From NCBI GenBank assembly GCA_019359155.1, contig JAHHHV010000069.1, positions 62,001-126,000 on the forward strand: a stretch of DNA of 64,000 nucleotides, given 5' to 3'. This DNA comes from Pegethrix bostrychoides GSE-TBD4-15B. GTDB lineage: Bacteria > Cyanobacteriota > Cyanobacteriia > Elainellales > Elainellaceae. Positions 26,648 through 34,791 of this stretch are shown one piece after another. How positions within the stretch are numbered: the first letter of the stretch is position 1; each line of letters begins with the position of its first letter. A model generated the notes under the pieces. That model had not been told where the DNA came from. It was given only the letters and a program-made list of their open reading frames with translations, and searched no databases. The translations under genes were made by a program, and so were the position numbers.

Positions 26648-27511
26648 ATGAACCACGGCAGCTTGGCCTCCCCACGGCGCTTGACCATGCCTTCTAGTTC
26701 CTCCTCTAGCTCCTCCTCTAGCTCTTCTGTCCAGCTCAATTTTCCGAACGGGGCATCCGCGCAGGCACTCTATGTACAGCCGCTTGACCTGCCGCAAGCT
26801 TTAGCGCGGCTGCACCTGCCGCCCTCTCAGCCTGTTTTGGTGGTCGTGGGGGGAGCTGGACATCTCGATTCAATCGATCACCAGCCGCTCACGGCACTCT
26901 TTACAGAACTCCTGGCTCCGCTGGCCGAAGAGCTGGGCATTACTGTAATCGATGGCGGCACCAATGCTGGCGTAATGCAGCTGTTCGGGGCAGCACGTGC
27001 AGCATGCCGGGGCAGCTTTCCGCTGATTGGCGTAGCGCCGCTGGGCAAGGTGCATCTACCGGGGCAGCCGCCTCTGCCTGGAACGCATGAGCTAGAGCCG
27101 CACCACAGCCATTTTTTGCTAGTTCCAGGCCAGGAATGGGGAGACGAATCGCCCTGGATTGCCTCAGCAGCCAGCCTGCTGGCCGGATCGGCACCTTCGC
27201 TGACGCTGCTGATCAACGGCGGCAATATTGCCTTGGTAGATCTGCGAGAAAGCATTGCCAGCGATCGGCCTGTGGTGGTGATGACGGGTACTGGACGGCT
27301 CGCTGACGAGATCGCTGCCGCCCTATGCAGCCCAGACTCCGAGATGCGGGCGGGGCTATCGCTAGTTGTGCAGAGTAATCTAGTCGAACTCTCCAAATCG
27401 ATGGTGCAGCTCCGCAGCGCGCTTTGCAGCCACCTCAGACCCGCTCGGCTATCCCCATCCCAACTGTCCACTCAGCCTAACGGTCAGTCGTCACTTATCA
27501 AACCGGCATAA
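26648..27511 (+). CDS. SLOG/LSDAT-like nucleotide-sensor protein
   Basis: 287 residues. After a Ser-rich N-terminal stretch, residues about 60-230 show a Rossmann-like SLOG fold of the LSDAT (TRPM-like) type: strand plus glycine motif VLVVVGGAGHLD, the conserved D-G-G-T-N-A-G-V-M loop (about 102-110), and a later LLINGGNIALVDL plus PVVVMTGTGRLADEIA. SLOG domains bind nucleotide-derived ligands. In comparative-genomic work by Burroughs, Aravind and colleagues, LSDAT genes pair with SLATT membrane effectors, and here a SLATT gene follows 105 bp downstream. ATG at 26687 is an alternative start that keeps the poly-Ser stretch, which is encoded by a 12-bp unit repeated three times at 26693-26728. 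The family call is by eye and strong, but the exact ligand is unknown. Confidence 0.75.
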   Translation: MNHGSLASPRRLTMPSSSSSSSSSSSSVQLNFPNGASAQALYVQPLDLPQALARLHLPPSQPVLVVVGGAGHLDSIDHQPLTALFTELLAPLAEELGITVIDGGTNAGVMQLFGAARAACRGSFPLIGVAPLGKVHLPGQPPLPGTHELEPHHSHFLLVPGQEWGDESPWIASAASLLAGSAPSLTLLINGGNIALVDLRESIASDRPVVVMTGTGRLADEIAAALCSPDSEMRAGLSLVVQSNLVELSKSMVQLRSALCSHLRPARLSPSQLSTQPNGQSSLIKPA

Positions 27512-27616
27512 GTTCAAAGCTATTCCAGCTAGGAAGTTCAGTAGATTTCTCCAGATTTCTGCTGCCTTGCCTGCCAATTTCTTAACAAAAGCTAATTCAT
27601 CAGGTTCGACTGAGCA

Positions 27617-28399
27617 GTGGTGAGACAGAATAAGACAAGCCCTCTTGAACAGCCGATGCAAAATCAAGAAACTCAGCTGCCCGGCAGCAACGTCCTCAAC
27701 CATCTCCAAGCTAATGCTCAAGCGGGGGGCAACTCACCTGTCCCACCTGTAGCGCCTGCCAGCGTCGTCGCGCCGCGCTCGCGCTATAGTCAAATCCTAG
27801 AAAGTCCCGAATTGGATACGCTAACGCCAATTCAGAAGGAGTTTTTGAAAGAGCGCTGGCAGGAGCAGATTAGCTGGTTTAGCCGTCGTGCTAAGCAAAA
27901 TCAAAACTGGTATAACCGCATCCGGCTCACCACTATCATCGGCAGCATTGTCGTGCCGGCCCTTCTAAGTTGGGGCAGCGTGCCGCTAACGGCTTTTTTG
28001 GTCAGCCCGCCGCCATCGCCTGAATTTGGCAGCCCGACAGCTCAGCCTCGGCTCAGCATCACCGATCCCGCCATGCAGCACCAGCTCCAGCTCTATCGGG
28101 CGGCCTTGATTACGGGCGTGGGGCTCAGCCAGCTGGTGGCGATCTGTGCGGCAGTCGAGCAGTTTTTTAAGTTTGGCGATCGCTGGCGGCACTATCGACG
28201 CAGCGCTGAACTGCTAAAAACCCACGGCTGGCAGTTTTTTGAGCTGACTGGCCCCTACGCGCCCTACAGCCAAAACGGCAAACATACCGAAGCCTTTCAC
28301 CTGTTTGCCAGCCAGATCGAAGAAATTATTCAGAGCGATGTCGATGGCTATGTCAGCCAAATCACGATTCCCAAGCCGTTTGTGCGCGAAGATCGCTAG
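27617..28399 (+). CDS. SLATT-domain (DUF4231) membrane protein
   Basis: 260 residues, GTG start at 27617 (an ATG at 27656 is an alternative). A disordered Pro/Gln-rich N-terminus is followed by the DUF4231/SLATT pattern: QEQISWFSRRAKQNQNWYNR, then a TM hairpin (about 100-125 and about 160-185), then QFFKFGDRWRHYRRSAELLKTHGWQFF. SLATT proteins are predicted pore-forming or membrane-perturbing effectors controlled by partner nucleotide sensors. The SLOG gene just upstream on the same strand is the expected partner, so the two likely form one operon. Confidence 0.8.
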   Translation: MVRQNKTSPLEQPMQNQETQLPGSNVLNHLQANAQAGGNSPVPPVAPASVVAPRSRYSQILESPELDTLTPIQKEFLKERWQEQISWFSRRAKQNQNWYNRIRLTTIIGSIVVPALLSWGSVPLTAFLVSPPPSPEFGSPTAQPRLSITDPAMQHQLQLYRAALITGVGLSQLVAICAAVEQFFKFGDRWRHYRRSAELLKTHGWQFFELTGPYAPYSQNGKHTEAFHLFASQIEEIIQSDVDGYVSQITIPKPFVREDR

Positions 28400-28514
28400 G
28401 CGACCGGAATGGGCGGCCTCTGCTGTGAAGTTTTACTGGGATTCGGTGATAAAGTCGATTGCATCTAGACTAAACCTCTAGACCTCTACAGTAGATTCGT
28501 GATCCCGTGAGAAC

Positions 28515-28543
28515 CCTGTGAGGACTGTGACCTGTGAGGACTG
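28515..28543 (+). repeat. 13-bp direct repeat at the ribosome-binding region
   Basis: CCTGTGAGGACTG occurs at 28515-28527 and again at 28531-28543. The second copy contains the GAGG that precedes the ATG at 28546. Confidence 0.7.
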
Positions 28544-28545
28544 AA

Positions 28546-28785
28546 ATGAAACGGTTGCCCCTGGCTAGACGCTGGGCTAGAATGACGCTGCTGAGCTGGA
28601 TTTCTCTGTTGACCTTGTCTCAGCTCTTGATTAGCTCCCCTAGCTTGGCTCAACGAACCGAGCGCTGCAATCCTAATGATCCTGAGACCTGTCGGGGCGG
28701 CGGCGATGACGGGCAGAAGGACGATCAGGACGATGGCAAAGATGACGGGCAGCAAACTCAAGGCGGCTCTGGCCGATCTCGCTAA
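28546..28785 (+). CDS. Small exported peptide with C-N-P-N-D-P-x-T-C motif, long form
   Basis: 79 residues from the ATG at 28546 (GAGG 7 nt upstream); a GTG at 28534 would add four residues. A Lys/Arg start and hydrophobic core LLSWISLLTLSQLLI end in SLA-Q, a signal peptidase site. The mature part starts QRTERCNPNDPETC, two cysteines seven residues apart that could form a disulfide loop, then an acidic Asp/Lys/Gly tail. The next gene repeats the same LAQR...CNPND-P-x-T-C signature. The family is unknown to me. Confidence 0.7.
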   Translation: MKRLPLARRWARMTLLSWISLLTLSQLLISSPSLAQRTERCNPNDPETCRGGGDDGQKDDQDDGKDDGQQTQGGSGRSR

Positions 28786-28928
28786 TCAAGATCGCTAGTT
28801 TCAGGTAAAGTTTAGGCGGGAAAGCTAGACAGCCTTGTGCTGGATTGGTAAGATAATGCTGTAGCTGGAGATTCCAGGCTTGAGTTCAGATTGGAAAGGT
28901 CAAACAGTTAACGCAAGGCGGTGTGGTC

Positions 28929-29099
28929 GTGAACAAAAGCTTAGTAATTTTTGGACTCTTGGCGGTAGCTGCTGCATTTCAAGTTCCGGCAGGTGTTCGG
29001 GTTCTGCAAGCTCAGCTTAACCAGTCCGGTTCGAGTAGCGAGGTCGTCTTGTTGGCTCAGCGCTCCTGCAACCCCAACGATCCTTCTACCTGCCCCTAG
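28929..29099 (+). CDS. Tiny exported peptide with C-N-P-N-D-P-x-T-C motif, short form
   Basis: 56 residues, GTG start at 28929 with AAGGCGG about 10 nt upstream. The N-terminus is a hydrophobic helix (LVIFGLLAVAAAFQVPAG). The C-terminus ends LLAQRSCNPNDPSTCP, so the peptide stops two residues after the motif shared with the preceding gene. It is either secreted whole or cleaved after LLA, leaving a mature peptide of about 13 residues. A run of nine T (29114-29122) just downstream may terminate the transcript. It converges on the TIR-WD40 gene with 28 bp between stops. Confidence 0.65.
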   Translation: MNKSLVIFGLLAVAAAFQVPAGVRVLQAQLNQSGSSSEVVLLAQRSCNPNDPSTCP

Positions 29100-29127
29100 T
29101 TCGGCCTCTAGAGTTTTTTTTTCAAAT

Positions 29128-32100
29128 CTATTTTCCCTGATCGCCATTCTCTTCAGGTGATTCTTCAGGTGATTTGGACTGTGGTTTACAGAATTCAGCG
29201 GTCTGCTGCATCAAGACGGCGGTTTCTTGATCGTTTGAGACATTGTTTAAGTTAGTTCTGAGGTGGTCGCTCAGCAGGTGACAGCCTTCATCTAACAGCT
29301 CATTCAGCGCCTTGTCGCTGGAGTCAGACGGCAGCTCATAGATTTGCACCTCTCGATCTAAGCTCGCTGAAATCAACTGCTTATTCGCTTCGTCAAACAG
29401 GACACTTTGCACAGCTCGACGGTGTTCGATGGGTTGGGCAATCGGTTTGCCCATCTTGCTCCAGAGCTTAACGGTGGTATCGCGGCTAGCCGAAGCTAGC
29501 AGGTAGTTGTCCGTGCGGTCATTGAGACTGCTGTAGGCAAGCTGGACAACAGGGGCGCGATGCCCTCTCATTGGCTCACCCACTTCCTGCAAACTGCGCG
29601 TCTGGTTTGCCTGTGAGCCTGACTGGGAGAGCTTCAGGAGCCGAATCGAGTTATCGGACTCTAGCGCAACGGCCAGAAATTTGCCGTCTGGGCTGAAGCG
29701 CACGCTGGTAATGCTGCCTAGCTGCGGCGACTGAGCTAGCCGTAGCTTCTGCGGCGCTTGTGGATTGCTGATGTCCCACAGCGTCAGGGTTTGCGGCGCG
29801 TCCGGCTGGCTGTTTCGCGCTCTGCCTGCCGCCACTAGCAGCTGGGCTTTTGAGTGAAAGTCGAGGCTGGTGATGCTGTTGCCGTTACCGGGCGTGAAGC
29901 TGGCGATGGGCTTTGGCAGGGCATTGCGATCTGCGCTGCTGTTTGAGGGGCTGAACTGCCAGAGCTGAATGGTCGAATCCTCGCTGCCAGTTGCCAGAAA
30001 TTGACCATCTGGACTGAAGCGGAGGCTGATCAGCGATGACTTTGGGGAGCTTGGCCGCAGTTCTGCTGGAGCAGCGATGGGTAGCTGAATCTGACCTGCT
30101 GAATTCAGCTTTAAGCGCCAGAGTCTGATCTTGCCCACATCGTTAATGCCAGCCAGCAGCCGATTGTCTGGACTGAGGCTAATGCCCTTGAGGAAGCCCT
30201 CTCCGCCAGCCTTGCTGATAGTTGCAAGCGGCTGCCAGTTTGGTAGAGTCGCGCTGCCCGCCTCCAGTGACGGTGCGACTTGCTGCCAGAAAAACAGCTT
30301 CGCAGAGCTGCCAGCAACTAAAAACTGTCCCTGCTGGCTCAAGACTGCGCCGCTCTCTAGTCCCTGATCGTTGCGGAGTCGCACTGCACCTTGCTGAGTT
30401 TGCCAGAGCTTAATCGTTGCGTCGGAGCTGGCTGAGGCAATCAGCTTACCGTCTTCAGAAAAGCTCAGATCCATAATCTCGTTGCGATGTCCAACCAGCG
30501 TTTTGATTAAGGCATCATCGTCGCTGTCAGTCTTCCAGAATTCTACTGAGTCCTGTGAACCCGCGCCCAGTCGGCTCGTGGGTTGCCAAAGCCTGACGGT
30601 ATCATCGCGGCCACCCGATACAATCATCCGGTCATCTGCACTAAACTCGACGCGGTACACCTGATCTTGATGTCCCCTGAGCGTGCGAAGCTCTGCTCCC
30701 GTGGCTGCATCCCAAACTTTGACAGTATTATCGGCGCTGGCTGTGGCAATCAGCTTGCCGCCATGGCTAAAAATGGCTCGATGGATCCGGGCGCTATGTC
30801 CCTTCAGCTCGTGAATTAGCCTGCCATCAGCGCCCCAGAGCTTAACCGTATTGCCGCCGCCCGATGAGACAAACTGTTCTCCGTTTGGACTCGCTCTGAC
30901 CCAGAAAGCTGGGTTGGTATCCAGCTGTTTTGCTTGTGACAAGTCCTGGCCAGTCCAAGTTCGCAAGCCGTCCTGACTAGCTGAAGCGAGCGTTTTGCCA
31001 CTCTTACCAAAGCTGACGCTGATATTCTCCGAGTTGGTGGTCAGCGTTGTCCGATAGAAGCCCTGGTCAGACCAAATTTTGATGGTGCCATCAATACTGG
31101 CTGAGGCAATCTTCTGACCATCTGGGCTAAAGCGCACGTCATAGATCCAGTCGTCGTGACTAAGATCGATCAGGCTGGGATCGGTAAGGGTGCGAATCAG
31201 AGAGCCTTTGGGCGTGCCGTCTGGCTCACGGCTAATCTCCCAAAGCTTGATGGTCTTGTCGTAGCTGGCTGAGACGAGCTTTTGCCCAGCCGGATCAATG
31301 TTCAGGGCAACCACCTTGTCTCTATGGCCATAGAGCGGCAGCTGACTGGGTGTACCGTCTGCTGTCCAGAGCCGCACCGTGCCATCTTCACTGGCAGAAG
31401 CTAAGAGCTGCTCGTCTCCCTGACCCATAAAGCTGACCCGATGAATCCGCTCTTGATGCTTTTCGAGTCGATTTTGCTCGTTGAGATTGGCGATGGACTT
31501 ATTGAGCGCATTCACGACCTTCACGGTCGGGTCAAATGGGGTGAGCCGCAGCAGGTTGCTCAGCCCACCGCTTCTGAGGTCGCGGCCAGCCTTCATGCTG
31601 ACCATCAGCGCATCTAGCTCTTGCCGGGTCTCAAGCGACGAAACCAGCGCGTTGATTTCGCCCACGGTTTTGAGCACTGTCGCCGCCAGGAAGCCCAGGA
31701 TTGTCACGGCGGCAATCCCGACTCCTAGCCCCTGCGTCAGGCGCGTTCGACCTTGATGCTTTTTAGAGGCCTGAATGAACTCGCGCTGAAGATGAGTCGG
31801 CTGTGGATCTTTCTCCTGAGTCGCTGCGTCAATACCGTTCAGCCAGTTGATCGCACTACGCAGCTTACTGCCACGCAGCAGAGCTTCTTCACTGCGATTT
31901 TGGCTGTCCCAATCATGCGCTTGAGTCAACAGCTTGGTATGTTCTTTGACATACTTTTCGTCAGTTTTGATCGCTTTGACAATATCTGCGACGAAGGCAT
32001 CAAAATCATCTTCGTACTTATTGAGATATATCCAATTTCGTTCTCTTGCCGCTTTAGGAACTTGTTCACGGTCGTAGCTACTGTCAAGCACAGCAGAAAT

Positions 32101-33021
32101 AATGCGTTTGTTATCTTGGTCTGCCTGCTTGATTTCCTCACGGCAGTAGTCAGAGGCAACCGAGTTTTGACTCATCACAAACAGCAGACTGTCTGCATCC
32201 TGAATCCCTTCCGTGAGCTTTTCGCGCCAGGGAGCCGCGACCGGAATTCGCTCCCAGTCTATCCAAACCTGCACCTGATGCTGCTTCAATGCCTGGGTGA
32301 GCCGCTCAACCAATGGCTTATCGCGTCGAGAATAAGAAATGAAGACATCAGGGTTCTGGACTTGCCGCAGCTCAATGGCTTGAGCGCTAGCCTCGACGTA
32401 CTGCTGCTGTAGCGCTGTGAGTTGGAGCTTGTTGGCCTGAGCCGTATTTTCTTGCGCCCAAGCTTTTACAGATGCTACATCGTCGGCATAGAGTAAAAAC
32501 TCTTTCGCCTGACTATTTTGCTGCCACTGCTCTGCCCTCAGCCGCAACTTGTCGTAAATGGGATACTGGATCACCTGCTGAGCGGCCCATGCAAACCCAC
32601 TTTCTGGATGCGCTGAGTCAATGCTAATCCAATGGGTCTGGGGAAACTCATCGGGCAGATGCTCCAGAGGCTCCACGGCTCGACAGAGCACCGGAATCAG
32701 CGGTTTGCCATGCTGAATAGCCGTCTGGAGCTGCTGCTGATTTTTGGGGGACTTAACTGAGGCAGGGCTAATTACAAACACAAAGCCTTCGGCCTGTTTG
32801 ATGCCGTCCTCCAGGTATTGCCACTCTTCCGACTCACTGCGATCGGGGCTGAAGGGCAAATCATCTAGGTCAATCCAGGGATCCCGACCCAGACTGCGAA
32901 TTGCGAAGTCTAGCTTTTGGACAAACTCAATATCTTCACGCGCATAGGAAATGAACAGGTCATTTTTACGCGAACTTGTGGCAGATGCCGGATTGGGTAG
33001 AGTAGAGCGACCGCCAACCAT
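29128..33021 (-). CDS. TIR-TIR-TM-WD40 protein
   Basis: 1297 residues. There are two TIR domains: TIR1 about 20-150 (DLFISYAREDIEFV, WIDLDDLPF) and TIR2 about 225-365 (DVFISYSRRDKPLV, VWIDWERIP). In TIR2 the alpha-C motif S-x-x-S-V-x-S-D-Y-C-R-E-E keeps the catalytic-position Glu (E296). In TIR1 the aligned residue is Gln (Q97), so TIR1 is probably not an NADase. A single TM helix lies at about 431-451, and about 15 WD40 repeats (about 515-1250) fill the rest, enough for two propellers. The family model is ligand sensing by the propeller and NAD cleavage or scaffolding by TIR, as in prokaryotic immunity or stress signalling. No strong Shine-Dalgarno precedes the ATG at 33021. Confidence 0.92.
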   Translation of the reverse strand: MVGGRSTLPNPASATSSRKNDLFISYAREDIEFVQKLDFAIRSLGRDPWIDLDDLPFSPDRSESEEWQYLEDGIKQAEGFVFVISPASVKSPKNQQQLQTAIQHGKPLIPVLCRAVEPLEHLPDEFPQTHWISIDSAHPESGFAWAAQQVIQYPIYDKLRLRAEQWQQNSQAKEFLLYADDVASVKAWAQENTAQANKLQLTALQQQYVEASAQAIELRQVQNPDVFISYSRRDKPLVERLTQALKQHQVQVWIDWERIPVAAPWREKLTEGIQDADSLLFVMSQNSVASDYCREEIKQADQDNKRIISAVLDSSYDREQVPKAARERNWIYLNKYEDDFDAFVADIVKAIKTDEKYVKEHTKLLTQAHDWDSQNRSEEALLRGSKLRSAINWLNGIDAATQEKDPQPTHLQREFIQASKKHQGRTRLTQGLGVGIAAVTILGFLAATVLKTVGEINALVSSLETRQELDALMVSMKAGRDLRSGGLSNLLRLTPFDPTVKVVNALNKSIANLNEQNRLEKHQERIHRVSFMGQGDEQLLASASEDGTVRLWTADGTPSQLPLYGHRDKVVALNIDPAGQKLVSASYDKTIKLWEISREPDGTPKGSLIRTLTDPSLIDLSHDDWIYDVRFSPDGQKIASASIDGTIKIWSDQGFYRTTLTTNSENISVSFGKSGKTLASASQDGLRTWTGQDLSQAKQLDTNPAFWVRASPNGEQFVSSGGGNTVKLWGADGRLIHELKGHSARIHRAIFSHGGKLIATASADNTVKVWDAATGAELRTLRGHQDQVYRVEFSADDRMIVSGGRDDTVRLWQPTSRLGAGSQDSVEFWKTDSDDDALIKTLVGHRNEIMDLSFSEDGKLIASASSDATIKLWQTQQGAVRLRNDQGLESGAVLSQQGQFLVAGSSAKLFFWQQVAPSLEAGSATLPNWQPLATISKAGGEGFLKGISLSPDNRLLAGINDVGKIRLWRLKLNSAGQIQLPIAAPAELRPSSPKSSLISLRFSPDGQFLATGSEDSTIQLWQFSPSNSSADRNALPKPIASFTPGNGNSITSLDFHSKAQLLVAAGRARNSQPDAPQTLTLWDISNPQAPQKLRLAQSPQLGSITSVRFSPDGKFLAVALESDNSIRLLKLSQSGSQANQTRSLQEVGEPMRGHRAPVVQLAYSSLNDRTDNYLLASASRDTTVKLWSKMGKPIAQPIEHRRAVQSVLFDEANKQLISASLDREVQIYELPSDSSDKALNELLDEGCHLLSDHLRTNLNNVSNDQETAVLMQQTAEFCKPQSKSPEESPEENGDQGK

Positions 33022-33187
33022 AGGACAACAGGAAACGTAAGAAAGCAGATTTAATCAGCAATCAGCGAAATTGCCGCCTTTTAGACAGGATAGAGGATGC
33101 TGGACGCTGAGGCAGAAAACTGCCTATAGATTTAATCTTGCCCGGAGCCTAGCGCTCTGGGTGCTCTGGGTACTCTGCTTGGGCGCT

Positions 33188-34630
33188 CTACTTCCGCAAC
33201 TTCTGGCTGCGCGCCTGACTCGCCAAACTAATCCGGTCGCTGAGCTGTCGCAGATTGCGCGCCAAGTCGCCGTCCACCTCTTTTTGCTGGGTGATTTTTT
33301 CGCAGCTGTAGAGCACCGTCGTATGGTCTTTGCCGCCAAACACCTCGCCAATTTTCGGCAGGCTAAGGTCGGTATGCTGGCGCATCAGGTACATGCCAAT
33401 TTGGCGAGCAACGCTAATTTCGCGGCGGCGGGAGCTGCTTTTGAGTTCTTCAATCGAGATGCCGTAGGTTTCGGTGATAGCGTTGAGGATGCTCTCAGGC
33501 GAGGCTTCTACCTGGTCGCTGGGCGGGTTGAGAATCGGGGCGATGCTTTCCACCGTCATCGGCAGACCGGATATCGAGACGTAGGCCACCGCCCGAATCA
33601 GCGCCCCTTCTAGCTCGCGGATGTTGGAGGTGTAGCTGGAGGCAATGTACTCAATTACCGCACGCGGCAGGCGCATGTTCTCGTACTCGGCTTTTTTCTG
33701 CAAAATCGCCATCCGCGTCTCCAGATCCGGCGACTGAATATCAGCAATCAGCCCCATCGAAAACCGTGAGCAGAGCCGCTCTTGCAGGCGCGGAATCAAA
33801 TTGGGGGGACGATCCGAGGCTAAGACCACCTGCTTGCCTGCTTCGTGCAGCGTGTTGAAGGTGTGGAAGAACTCTTCCTGGGTGTATTCTTTGCCCTCAA
33901 TAAACTGAATGTCATCCACCAGCAGCACGTCCACGGCGCGGTAGTGGTCGCGGAAGCTCTGCATACTGTCTTTGCGGATCGCCGAAATCAGATCGTTGGT
34001 GAACTGCTCGGTCGAGACATAGAAGATGCGAGCATCCGGGTTGATTTCCAGGCGGTAATGGCCAATCGCCTGCATCAGGTGCGTTTTGCCCAAGCCCACG
34101 CCGCCGCAGAGGAACAGCGGGTTGAATTCGCGTCCCGGCGATTCGGCCACGGCCAGCGAGGCGGCGTGAGCCATGCGGTTGTTTGCGCCCACCACAAACC
34201 GCGAGAAGATGTAGCGATTGTTCAGGTCGGTTTGCTTGAGGCGGCTGGGCGGCGCATCGGGGAGCGGGGCTTCGGGGAGCGGTTCCTGCGTCGGAGCCTC
34301 GACGGGCAGCGGCCAGAACAGTTCTGTTGACTCAGCTTCGCTAGAGCGCACCACGATCTGGATCTCAACCGCATGACCGAGAATCGCGGCGGCGACCTCA
34401 GCAATCGTTTTGACGTAGTACTTTTGCAGCCAGTTGCGGGCAAAGGGGTTAGGCGTGCAGATCACCAGCCGATCGGCTTCGAGCTGCTCCAGCACAGCAG
34501 GCTTGATCCAAGTCTCAAACGTGGGGCGGCTGAGCTGAAGCTGAAGCTGCTCTAAAACCTGATGCCAAAATTTTTCCAGGCTAGTTTCCACTACTTGCTC
34601 CAACCCCAGATGTTGCGTATAGGATGCCAT
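33188..34630 (-). CDS. dnaA: Chromosomal replication initiator DnaA
   Basis: 480 residues, complete. Domain I is at about 15-95 ([24 protein letters not shown]). Domain II is a Pro-rich linker. The AAA+ domain III has Walker A GGVGLGKT and Walker [10 protein letters not shown], and domain IV carries the DnaA-box-binding motif [15 protein letters not shown]. It binds DnaA boxes and melts oriC. No cluster of TTATCCACA-type boxes was seen beside it, so the origin is probably elsewhere, as is common in cyanobacteria, where dnaA is sometimes dispensable. The three 10-bp repeats at 34730-34759 lie about 100 bp upstream. Confidence 0.97.
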   Translation of the reverse strand: MASYTQHLGLEQVVETSLEKFWHQVLEQLQLQLSRPTFETWIKPAVLEQLEADRLVICTPNPFARNWLQKYYVKTIAEVAAAILGHAVEIQIVVRSSEAESTELFWPLPVEAPTQEPLPEAPLPDAPPSRLKQTDLNNRYIFSRFVVGANNRMAHAASLAVAESPGREFNPLFLCGGVGLGKTHLMQAIGHYRLEINPDARIFYVSTEQFTNDLISAIRKDSMQSFRDHYRAVDVLLVDDIQFIEGKEYTQEEFFHTFNTLHEAGKQVVLASDRPPNLIPRLQERLCSRFSMGLIADIQSPDLETRMAILQKKAEYENMRLPRAVIEYIASSYTSNIRELEGALIRAVAYVSISGLPMTVESIAPILNPPSDQVEASPESILNAITETYGISIEELKSSSRRREISVARQIGMYLMRQHTDLSLPKIGEVFGGKDHTTVLYSCEKITQQKEVDGDLARNLRQLSDRISLASQARSQKLRK

Positions 34631-34729
34631 AAATTTCTAGATCTGGGGACGGTTTTTCAAAAAATCGGGTTGAAGCGCTGAAGTTGCCTACGAGCTTTGC
34701 GATTGCGGGTCGGTTTCGGTAAGCTGCTG

Positions 34730-34759
34730 TTGCGGACGATTGCGGACGATTGCGGACGA
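34730..34759. repeat. Three tandem 10-bp repeats between dnaA and the transporter
   Basis: TGCGGACGAT occurs in three head-to-tail copies in the 161-bp divergent region. A 10-bp period places each unit on the same DNA face, which would suit a regulator-binding array. It does not match a DnaA box. Confidence 0.7.
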
Positions 34760-34791
34760 GTTCAAGCCAAATCTATACGGGAGCATGACTC

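Noticed and set aside
31753-32412. A 219-codon plus-strand frame
   Set aside because: It lies wholly antisense to the TIR region of the 1297-residue protein and has no homology I can see.
33071-33613. A 180-codon plus-strand frame
   Set aside because: Most of it is antisense to dnaA; it reads like reverse-strand text.
33022-34791. Replication origin next to dnaA
   Set aside because: No cluster of TTATCCACA-type boxes was found in the flanks.
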